From assembly GCA_028277865.1 (NCBI GenBank), contig JANQFM010000493.1, forward strand, positions 1 to 6,727: 6,727 bases of DNA. The letters are read 5' to 3'. This document shows, in pieces, positions 1 to 5,458 of this stretch. The notes beneath the pieces are model-generated. The model was not told the origin of the DNA. It saw only the letters and a program-made list of their open reading frames with translations, and ran no database searches. The DNA is from Acidobacteriota bacterium. Lineage in GTDB: Bacteria; Acidobacteriota; UBA6911; RPQK01; DATIPO01. How positions within the stretch are numbered: the first letter of the stretch is position 1; every line of letters starts with the position of its first letter. Made by a program: the position numbers and the translations under genes.

Positions 1-1371
1 GAAGATCGACCAGGGTCCCGGTAGATAGGGATAGCGCTCGATCACGCTCTCATCGACTTCGACACCGATGCCGGGCTTGTCGATCATGACGGTGGGGGGG
101 TTGTCGAACAGCTCCTCTTCCAGCTGCTGGTAGTAGCGCTCGATGGCACTTTGCCAGCTCAGGTAGTGATTGTCTCCGGTCCCCGCCAGGTCGGTGCAGG
201 CGTTGGCGAAAGCCAAAGCCGGGCTGAGCATCATGATCGAATGGGCGATCCAGTGCTGTTTTTTCTGCAGCTCTTCGAATCGGTCCTGCTCGGTATCCAG
301 CATGTCGCGCCTGTCCCTCAGAAAGTCCTGGCGGGCGGGCAGGATTTCGTCTCTCAGCGCATCCCGGTTCTCATGGGCAAGCCCCATGGACATATCCGCT
401 TCCCGAGCGCCGGTCACCTTGCGGTAGATTCTGCCCATCTCCTTGGCCGTCCTGTCACTGATCTCTATTCCCTTTTGTTCCTTTCTGTCGGAGAGGCTTA
501 AAAAGGATTCCACCGGGACGGCAGCCCGGGCAATCAAGGTTGCCACGGGCGCCACGGTGAGGACCAGCAGGAACCAGGTCACCAGGGTGACGAGCAGCGA
601 TGTTTTTTGCGAGGAAGCCAACGAAGAGACAATCAATCCCAACAGGTAGAAGCAGACGAGGTATGCGGCGGAGATGATGCCGATCAGTCCCAGCTTGTTG
701 AAGGCATCCCAGTCGAGGAACTCTGCCGGCCCCATCCAGAGAAAGCAAAGCAAGGCAATGGCAAAGGCCAGGCCCAAGGCCAGCAGCAGGGTGATTGCGC
801 CGCCCAGCAGCTTCCCCGTGAAAAAGACCCGCCGGGATATGGGTTGACTGAGGGCGGCGCGCAATGTCCCAGCTTCCTTTTCTCCCACGACCGCGTCGTA
901 GCCCAGCAGGGCGGCCAGCAAGCCCAGCACCGCCCGGATCAAGAATTCAAAATCCAGGTGATGAAAGGTATCGGCCAAGCGGCTGATCGTTGTGGCGGGG
1001 GGGCCGGGCTGGACACCCAGCTCCGAGAAGTCCCAGTAGATGGGAAGGGCCCCGTCCATTCCGCGCACCAGGATGCTGAGGGGCTGCGGGGCACGCAGCA
1101 CGCGCAGCACCATCAGTTCATTGACCGCAGTGGTGTCGGCGTCATAGCCGAGAACCTGGTCTGAGTGGGTTCTCAAGAACTCCTGCTGCCTGTCGAGAAG
1201 CCGCTGATAATCGGCCTGACGGGATCGAAAGTCTTTGACGCCGACGTAGATGCTCAAGGGCGTCATGAGGAGCACCAAAATCAGGATGGCCAGGAATCGC
1301 AAGCTGGACGCTTGATCGGCCAATTCCCGCCGTGCGATCGTCCAGGTCACTCTGGCGGCGGATGGCTTCAT
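1..1371 (-). CDS. ABC-2 type transporter permease, DUF3526-like (C-terminus cut by window edge)
   Basis: Membrane subunit of an ABC exporter, paired with the ATPase immediately upstream. The minus-strand frame is open from the ATG at 1371 to the left edge (457 codons, no stop), so the true C-terminus lies outside. Hydrophobic segments are seen at about residues 24-45, 141-161, 187-212, 226-250 and 257-280. Just after the second is the ABC-2 permease signature GEKEAGTL (162-169), followed by SQPISRRVFFTGK. Two large non-membrane stretches stand out: about 95 residues between segments 1 and 2, and more than 175 charged residues after segment 5. This layout matches ABC-2 permeases annotated as DUF3526, which in many genomes occur as two tandem permease genes behind one ATPase; a second permease further left is therefore likely (inference). 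The ATG overlaps the ATPase stop in ATGA, and AGGA lies about 10 nt upstream, which suggests translational coupling. The substrate cannot be told from sequence. Confidence 0.85.
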   Translation of the reverse strand, partial: MKPSAARVTWTIARRELADQASSLRFLAILILVLLMTPLSIYVGVKDFRSRQADYQRLLDRQQEFLRTHSDQVLGYDADTTAVNELMVLRVLRAPQPLSILVRGMDGALPIYWDFSELGVQPGPPATTISRLADTFHHLDFEFLIRAVLGLLAALLGYDAVVGEKEAGTLRAALSQPISRRVFFTGKLLGGAITLLLALGLAFAIALLCFLWMGPAEFLDWDAFNKLGLIGIISAAYLVCFYLLGLIVSSLASSQKTSLLVTLVTWFLLVLTVAPVATLIARAAVPVESFLSLSDRKEQKGIEISDRTAKEMGRIYRKVTGAREADMSMGLAHENRDALRDEILPARQDFLRDRRDMLDTEQDRFEELQKKQHWIAHSIMMLSPALAFANACTDLAGTGDNHYLSWQSAIERYYQQLEEELFDNPPTVMIDKPGIGVEVDESVIERYPYLPGPWSIF

Positions 1372-2174
1372 ACGAACTTCGTCCTGGCCGAAGCCGTGTA
1401 AAAGGTGGAGGAGGCCCGGCGCGAATCGGCGCCGAGCGCATCTTCGTCGGGCAGCACCACCGTCGATTCCCCCCGCATGTAGTCCAAATAGAGCCGTTCC
1501 AGGTTTTCAAACTTGAGGTCGTCACGGGTTCGTTCGATGACTTTGCGCCCTTCTTTCATGATTCCCACCCGGTCGGCCATCTCTTTAGCCCGGAAAATGT
1601 CGTGAGTGGACATAAGGATGGCCTTATTGTTGTCCCGCAGCTCCATCAGGATTTCCATAACGTCGGCGCTGGCTTGGGGATCCAGCCCGGACATGGGTTC
1701 GTCCAATATCAGAGCCGGTGTATCCTTGAGCATGCAAATGGCGATCCCAAGCTTCTGGCGCATCCCTTTGCTGAATTCTTTGATCTTTTGCTCAAAGCAG
1801 CGTTCCGGCAGGCCGACTCCTCTCAAAATGCCATGATAGCCTTGCCGCCCTCTTCCGTCTTGTCCTGACAAGGTGGCGAAATATTCCAAGTTTTGGCGGG
1901 CGCTGAAGTTGTTGTAGAGGCAAACGTTCTCCGAGAGGTAAGCGACGTTTTCCTTGGCGGCCAGAGGATTTTGCGCCACATCGATCCCGTTGATCAGAGC
2001 ATAGCCCAGGGTGGGTTGAATAAAGTTGAGGAAGAGGTTCAGGGTGGTTGTCTTGCCGGCGCCGTTGGCCCCCAACAAACAGTACAGTTCGCCGGGATTT
2101 ACAGTGAGGTTCAAGGCATCCAGGGCCAAGATCCCATCTTCATAGCGTTTGGTGAGGTTTCTGGCTTCAATCAC
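1368..2174 (-). CDS. ABC transporter ATP-binding protein (ABC-2/NatA-CcmA type exporter ATPase)
   Basis: Cytoplasmic ATPase that powers the adjacent permease. With the GTG start at 2174 it has 268 residues. Visible motifs are Walker A GANGAGKT (35-42), the signature-loop variant FSKGM (134-138), Walker B LILDEP (155-160), the D-loop SGLD (162-165) and the switch histidine in STHD (H191). The Q-loop position reads YLSEN with Glu instead of Gln, and the FSKGM form replaces LSGGQ; I recall both variants as common in drug/sodium/copper-type ABC-2 exporter ATPases. The frame is open further upstream to a GTG at 2303, but the GTG at 2174 is preferred: a strong GGAGG lies 8 nt before it, and the protein then begins at the usual ATPase N-terminus (IEARNLTKRYEDG). 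The last bases overlap the permease start. A sigma-54 promoter about 150 bp upstream points at this gene, so it is probably regulated by the divergent two-component system. Confidence 0.95.
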   Translation of the reverse strand: MIEARNLTKRYEDGILALDALNLTVNPGELYCLLGANGAGKTTTLNLFLNFIQPTLGYALINGIDVAQNPLAAKENVAYLSENVCLYNNFSARQNLEYFATLSGQDGRGRQGYHGILRGVGLPERCFEQKIKEFSKGMRQKLGIAICMLKDTPALILDEPMSGLDPQASADVMEILMELRDNNKAILMSTHDIFRAKEMADRVGIMKEGRKVIERTRDDLKFENLERLYLDYMRGESTVVLPDEDALGADSRRASSTFYTASARTKFV

Positions 2175-2181
2175 GGCCTGT

Positions 2182-2186
2182 TCCTC
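2182..2186 (-). promoter_or_regulatory. Ribosome binding site deciding the ABC ATPase start
   Basis: The minus strand reads GGAGG followed by AACAGGCC and then the GTG at 2174. It is a full anti-Shine-Dalgarno match with 8-nt spacing. It favours this GTG over the in-frame GTG at 2189, which overlaps the SD, and over the GTG at 2303, which has no SD. Confidence 0.7.
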
Positions 2187-2325
2187 CACGAGGGCCAATC
2201 CCAGTCTAACCTCTGGAGTCGGATGAAACCAGTTTCTCGACAATGGCCCTTCAGTGCGGCAAAGAAGTCGAGGCTCGGAATGAGCCCTTGCACGCCCTTT
2301 CACGCATTTGCCTTATCCAAGAACC

Positions 2326-2342
2326 ATGCAAGTGTGATGCCA
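2326..2342 (-). promoter_or_regulatory. Sigma-54 (-24/-12) promoter for the ABC transporter operon
   Basis: On the minus strand the sequence is TGGCAT-CACAC-TTGCAT. The sigma-54 consensus is TGGCAC-N5-TTGCW. Ten of eleven defined consensus positions match (the last C of TGGCAC is T), and the GG-to-GC spacing is exactly the required 10 bp. The predicted start of transcription is near 2316, giving a leader of about 140 nt to the GTG at 2174. The neighbouring NtrC-family activator and the intergenic position make a chance match less likely. No transcript data are available. Confidence 0.7.
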
Positions 2343-2406
2343 GTTAGCAAATCTTCTTTTTGCAGACAATTTTCGATCCAGGTGGGAAAGTGAATACCCG
2401 CTCTGA

Positions 2407-2418
2407 GTAACAGGTTAC
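2407..2418. promoter_or_regulatory. Candidate activator-binding dyad upstream of the sigma-54 promoter
   Basis: GTAAC-AG-GTTAC is a perfect inverted repeat with 5-bp arms. Its centre is about 96 bp upstream of the predicted sigma-54 transcription start, inside the usual enhancer range for NtrC-type activators, which bind dyads as dimers. I saw no second copy of the same sequence, so assignment to the neighbouring regulator is inference. Confidence 0.35.
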
Positions 2419-2493
2419 ACACTTCGATGAGATTCAGGCGGTGACAATTGGAGGTTCCTGGCCGCCGGGATTGCTGACGGATGCGATTTTGCC

Positions 2494-2515
2494 ATTGATT
2501 CTTTCTATGATCAAT
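2494..2515. repeat. Inverted repeat ATTGAT-N10-ATCAAT in the kinase promoter region
   Basis: Two 6-bp arms (2494-2499 and 2510-2515) are separated by 10 bp, giving a 22-bp element just upstream of the extended -10 of the kinase gene. It could be an operator acting on that promoter or a distal site for the divergent one. Short arms in an AT-rich context can arise by chance. Confidence 0.25.
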
Positions 2516-2522
2516 CCTGCTT

Positions 2523-2531
2523 TGCTATGCT
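2523..2531 (+). promoter_or_regulatory. Extended -10 promoter element of the histidine kinase gene
   Basis: TGCTATGCT matches the extended -10 form TGn-TATaaT (four of six core bases, plus the TG). No good -35 lies 16-18 bp upstream. The element ends 8 nt before the ATG at 2540, so transcription would start almost at the start codon, which would give a leaderless or near-leaderless mRNA. No Shine-Dalgarno is present, in line with that reading. Confidence 0.35.
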
Positions 2532-2539
2532 CTAGCGCT

Positions 2540-3814
2540 ATGGGGGCACAGAGATTCTTGCATGTCATCAGGAGATGGCTGGGATCGCATGCGCATGCCG
2601 GGCAGCTCCTTCATGATTTCAATCGCTCCCTCCTGCTGATCGTCGATCCTCAAAGCCTGCACGCCAGCATCGCTTCCCGAATGCGGGAGATTTACGAGGC
2701 CCGGAGGGTAGTGGTTTTTCAGCGCAGCACCTCGGGAAAAGAGTATCAGGCGACCTACAGCGACGGATTGTCAAGTGAGGAGCAGCTCGTGGTGAGTCAG
2801 CTCAAGCGAGGGCATCTGGCGCGTTGGCTGCAAGTGAATGAAACTTGCCTGATCATCCATCAGGCGCCGGGGGTTTTCGAGTATTTGAGTCCGCCGGAGC
2901 AAGAGCTGCTGCGGTGCCTGGACATACAGATCTGCGTCCCCTTTATCTCGCTTAACCGCCTCAACGGCTTCGTTCTTCTGAGTGCCCCGCCGGATCATTC
3001 ACGCGTCCGCCCCCGCCAGATCGAGCTGCTTCTCCTTTTGGCCGGACAAGCAGCCTTGGCCTTGGAGAATGCGTCCCTGTACATTGCCCAAAGAGACCGC
3101 CTGCGGCGGCTGCACCGGGCAGAAAGGATGGCGACTACAGGGCAGCTGGCTGCCGGGGTGGCTCACGAAATCCGCAATCCACTCACCTCGATCCGCTCCA
3201 CCATGCAGTACATTCAGCAAGCATTTTCAGAAAAGGACGACCGCAGCCAACTCATCGGCGAGTTGCTGACCGAGGTGGACCGTATCGATCGGACGGTCTA
3301 TAACCTGATGAATCTGGCCAAACCCCGTCACTCTCAGCCTCAGCGGCTCGACTTGAGTGATCTCCTGGAGCAGTCTTTGGTCCTTGTTGCGGCACAGGCC
3401 CGCCGCGGCGGCGTCCAGATCGAGCGGCGCTTTACCAATCAGGGCTTTTCGATCCAGGCCGACCCGGATCAAATCAGGGAGGTCTTTTTGAACCTCTTTC
3501 TGAACGCCCTGCAGGCGATGCCTGATGGGGGGAATCTGGACGTTTTGGCTCATCTTTGGACGGCGCCTGATGCGCCGTCCAACGGCTCCTGGGTGGAGAT
3601 CCGCATCGCCGATACGGGAACGGGAATCGACCCCGATCACCTGGACTCGGTCTTTAATCCATTTTTCACAACCAAGCCAACGGGAACCGGATTGGGCTTG
3701 GCCATCAGCCATGGCATCATTCAGATTCACGATGGCCAGCTCGAACTCTGCAATAATTCCGATGGCGGCGCCTGCGCCGTGGTGCGATTCCCGCTCTTGG
3801 AATCGTCGTCATAA
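2540..3814 (+). CDS. GAF-domain sensor histidine kinase
   Basis: Sensor kinase that should autophosphorylate on histidine and pass the phosphate to the NtrC-type regulator encoded next. With the ATG at 2540 it has 424 residues: a GAF-like sensor region at about 20-180, then HisKA at about 196-263 with the H-box VAHEIRNPLTS (phospho-acceptor H209), then a HATPase domain with the N-box (about 311-328, NLFLNALQAMP), G1 DTGTGID (358-364), F-box FNPFFTTK (372-379) and G2 GTGLGL (382-387). All catalytic motifs look intact. No transmembrane segment is seen, so it is probably cytoplasmic. The start is uncertain. The frame extends to a GTG at 2441 and an ATG at 2507, which would add 33 or 11 partly hydrophobic residues; none of the three has an SD. 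I prefer 2540 because the GAF family similarity begins soon after it and an extended -10 lies just upstream. Confidence 0.92.
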   Translation: MGAQRFLHVIRRWLGSHAHAGQLLHDFNRSLLLIVDPQSLHASIASRMREIYEARRVVVFQRSTSGKEYQATYSDGLSSEEQLVVSQLKRGHLARWLQVNETCLIIHQAPGVFEYLSPPEQELLRCLDIQICVPFISLNRLNGFVLLSAPPDHSRVRPRQIELLLLLAGQAALALENASLYIAQRDRLRRLHRAERMATTGQLAAGVAHEIRNPLTSIRSTMQYIQQAFSEKDDRSQLIGELLTEVDRIDRTVYNLMNLAKPRHSQPQRLDLSDLLEQSLVLVAAQARRGGVQIERRFTNQGFSIQADPDQIREVFLNLFLNALQAMPDGGNLDVLAHLWTAPDAPSNGSWVEIRIADTGTGIDPDHLDSVFNPFFTTKPTGTGLGLAISHGIIQIHDGQLELCNNSDGGACAVVRFPLLESSS

Positions 3815-3858
3815 TTCGATAGAGTGTCGCTCGATTTGGATGCGCAAGCAGGTCTTGT

Positions 3859-3907
3859 CTTTCGACGGGTGCTTGCCAACAAACCATTCTGTCTCGTCCG
3901 ACGAAAG
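3859..3907. repeat. Inverted repeat in the kinase-regulator gap
   Basis: CTTTCGACGG (3859-3868) and CCGACGAAAG (3898-3907) are complementary at 9 of 10 positions, with a 29-nt spacer and one A-A mismatch. The second arm ends 5 nt before the ATG at 3913 and covers the place where a ribosome site would be. It may be an mRNA stem that modulates regulator translation or a protein-binding dyad; chance cannot be excluded. Confidence 0.35.
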
Positions 3908-3912
3908 CGCCC

Positions 3913-5307
3913 ATGGCAAGAGTCCTGATCATTGACGATGAACCGCCGATCCGCAAGATTGTCTCCATCCTTCTCAAGGAGAACGGCCACCAAGTCCGCG
4001 AAGCCGAATCTGCGGAAGAGGGGATCGAGCTGCAGAAGGAATTTCAACCCTCTGTTGTACTTCTTGACCTGAGCCTCCCCAAAATGAACGGCCTTGAGGC
4101 AATCCCTCATTTGCTTGAGGCCGTTCCTCCCCCATCCATCATCATGATGACGGCGTACGGCAGCATCCGGTCGGCTGTCGAAGCCATGCGGGCCGGCGCC
4201 TTCGATTACTTGACCAAGCCCTTTGACAACGATGAATTGCTGATGGTGATCGACCGCGCCCTCCAACTGCAGCTCCTCAGCGCCGAAGTGGAGTCCTTGC
4301 GCCAAGAGCTGGAGATGCGCTATGGATTCAGCGAAATCATCGGCATCAGCCCGCCCATGCAGAAGGTCTTCCGCATCATGTCCAGGGTCAAGGACGTGGA
4401 TGCCACGGTCCTGGTCGTGGGAGAGTCGGGCACAGGAAAGGAACTGGTGGCAAGGGCCATCCATCGCCACTCCAAGCGGAGTTCCAATCCCTTTGTGGCC
4501 GTCAATTGCAGCGCCATTCCCGATACCTTGCTGGAAGCCGAGTTCTTCGGCGCCGAGCGGGGCGCCTACACCGATGCCCGCGAACGCCGCATCGGCAAAT
4601 TCGAGCAGGCTCACCGCGGCACGCTCTTTCTGGACGAAATCGGCGATCTGCCACTGGATGCCCAGGCTGCGCTTTTACGGGTACTCCAGGATCACAAGGT
4701 CACCCGTTTGGGAGGCAAGGGCACCATCGAAGTGAATGTTCGGGTTGTGGCCGCCACCAATCGTGACTTGGAAGAAATGGTGGGCAAGCGCAACTTTCGG
4801 GAAGACTTGTTCTGGCGGATCAATGTGGTCCAGATCAAGCTGCCGCCGCTGAGGGAGCGGGGCGACGACCTCTCCTTGCTGATCGACTACATGGTGGACC
4901 GGTACAACAGTGAACTGGGAATGAGCATCCAGAGCATCCGTTCGGACGCCCGGGCACTGCTGCTGGAGTATGAATGGCCGGGAAATGTGCGCGAGTTGGA
5001 GAACGCGCTCTGCCAAGCCATGATTCTCTGTGACGGCAGTCAACTGCGCACCAACGATCTGCCCCCCCGCGTCAGGGGAGAGGTGGTCGACAGGGAGAGC
5101 GGCGCTCACAAGGAGTTCGATTCATTGACCTTGGCGGAGGCAGTGGCCGCCAGCTCAGCCAAAGTGGAACGCCAGATGATCGTCAGCCGACTGGCCTCCT
5201 GCAACGGCAACCGCACAGCCACCGCCGACAGCCTGGGCATCAGCCGCAAGACGCTTTTCAATAAGATGAAGCAGTATACGATCGACGCCTCCGAAGGGGA
5301 TGGGTGA
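3913..5307 (+). CDS. NtrC-family sigma-54-dependent response regulator
   Basis: Transcription activator of 464 residues that hydrolyses ATP to open sigma-54 promoters once phosphorylated. The receiver domain (about 1-120) has acidic residues D8/D9, phospho-acceptor D52, T80 and K102. The AAA+ domain (about 140-375) has Walker A GESGTGKE (170-177), the sigma-54-contact loop as GAYTDA (217-222), Walker B TLFLDEIG (237-244), arginine-finger region FREDLFWRIN (295-304) and sensor II WPGNVREL (355-362). A Fis-type helix-turn-helix (about 415-455, NRTATADSLGISRKTLFNKM) ends the protein. The canonical loop is GAFTGA; the Gly-to-Asp change is notable, but I recall GAFTDA-type loops in other NtrC relatives. 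It follows the kinase gene by 98 bp and is probably co-transcribed. Its most likely target is the sigma-54 promoter of the divergent ABC operon (inference from position). The ATG at 3913 is required for the full receiver; its SD is weak. Confidence 0.96.
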   Translation: MARVLIIDDEPPIRKIVSILLKENGHQVREAESAEEGIELQKEFQPSVVLLDLSLPKMNGLEAIPHLLEAVPPPSIIMMTAYGSIRSAVEAMRAGAFDYLTKPFDNDELLMVIDRALQLQLLSAEVESLRQELEMRYGFSEIIGISPPMQKVFRIMSRVKDVDATVLVVGESGTGKELVARAIHRHSKRSSNPFVAVNCSAIPDTLLEAEFFGAERGAYTDARERRIGKFEQAHRGTLFLDEIGDLPLDAQAALLRVLQDHKVTRLGGKGTIEVNVRVVAATNRDLEEMVGKRNFREDLFWRINVVQIKLPPLRERGDDLSLLIDYMVDRYNSELGMSIQSIRSDARALLLEYEWPGNVRELENALCQAMILCDGSQLRTNDLPPRVRGEVVDRESGAHKEFDSLTLAEAVAASSAKVERQMIVSRLASCNGNRTATADSLGISRKTLFNKMKQYTIDASEGDG

Positions 5308-5329
5308 GGGAGGCAGGAGTCTAAAAGCT

Positions 5330-5370
5330 AAAGTCCAAAGTCCAAAGTCCAAAGTCCAAAGTCCAAAGTC
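5330..5370 (+). repeat. Heptanucleotide tandem array A (AAAGTCC units)
   Basis: Five perfect AAAGTCC units (5330-5364) are followed by a partial AAAGTC (5365-5370). Two decayed units, GGAGTCT and AAAAGCT, precede it at 5316-5329 in register. It begins 22 bp after the regulator stop codon and is non-coding. Together with array B it forms an inverted pair. Confidence 0.95.
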
Positions 5371-5409
5371 TGCAGATGTACACCCATGCTGAAGCCTGTG
5401 TTCCTCTCT

Positions 5410-5458
5410 GACCTTGGACCTTGGACCTTGGACCTTGGACCTTGGACTTCGGACCTTC
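5410..5458 (+). repeat. Heptanucleotide tandem array B (GACCTTG units), inverted relative to array A
   Basis: Five perfect GACCTTG units (5410-5444) are followed by two variant units, GACTTCG and GACCTTC (5445-5458). The last unit overlaps the stop codon of the methyltransferase (5457-5459). In the phase AAGGTCC on the minus strand, its unit pairs with GGACTTT, the reverse complement of array A, with six Watson-Crick pairs and one G-U. A minus-strand transcript could therefore fold into a long hairpin with a loop near 39 nt, which might terminate transcription from the methyltransferase side. Confidence 0.95.

Larger units (their letters stand above)
2175..2539. other. Divergent intergenic control region between ABC operon and two-component system
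   Basis: No gene is recognisable here on either strand. From left to right it holds the ABC operon leader with its GGAGG ribosome site (about 2175-2316), a minus-strand sigma-54 promoter (2326-2342), a short AT-rich stretch (about 2343-2375), a perfect 12-bp dyad (2407-2418), a 6-bp-arm inverted repeat (2494-2515) and an extended -10 element for the kinase gene (2523-2531). The leader also has weak 6-bp complementary arms CTCGAC/GTCGAG (2236-2241 and 2267-2272, 25-nt loop), too small to call a structure. Confidence 0.6.

Noticed and set aside
143..156. TGGCACTTTGCCA, resembling a sigma-54 element or palindrome
   Set aside because: There is no correct spacing between halves, the arms are 5 bp, and it lies within the permease coding sequence.
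2175..2303. N-terminal 43-residue extension of the ABC ATPase to GTG 2303
   Set aside because: It has no ribosome site, the composition does not look like a domain, and the GTG at 2174 has a strong GGAGG and the normal family N-terminus.
2350..2362. AT-rich AATCTTCTTTTTG as an IHF site between the dyad and the sigma-54 promoter
   Set aside because: The position is attractive, but the central AA of the IHF consensus WATCAANNNNTTR is TT, so only seven of nine defined positions match.
2459..2474. Plus-strand TGGCCG...TTGCT that could be a sigma-54 promoter for the kinase gene
   Set aside because: The gap between GG and GC is 11 bp instead of the strictly required 10, and the -24 half is imperfect.
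3727..4614. Long minus-strand open frame (295 codons) across the kinase-regulator junction
   Set aside because: It is antisense to two strongly supported genes, has low-complexity composition and no recognisable domain.
5330..5458. The heptad arrays as a CRISPR array
   Set aside because: The units are 7 bp and contiguous, with no spacers and no cas genes in the window.
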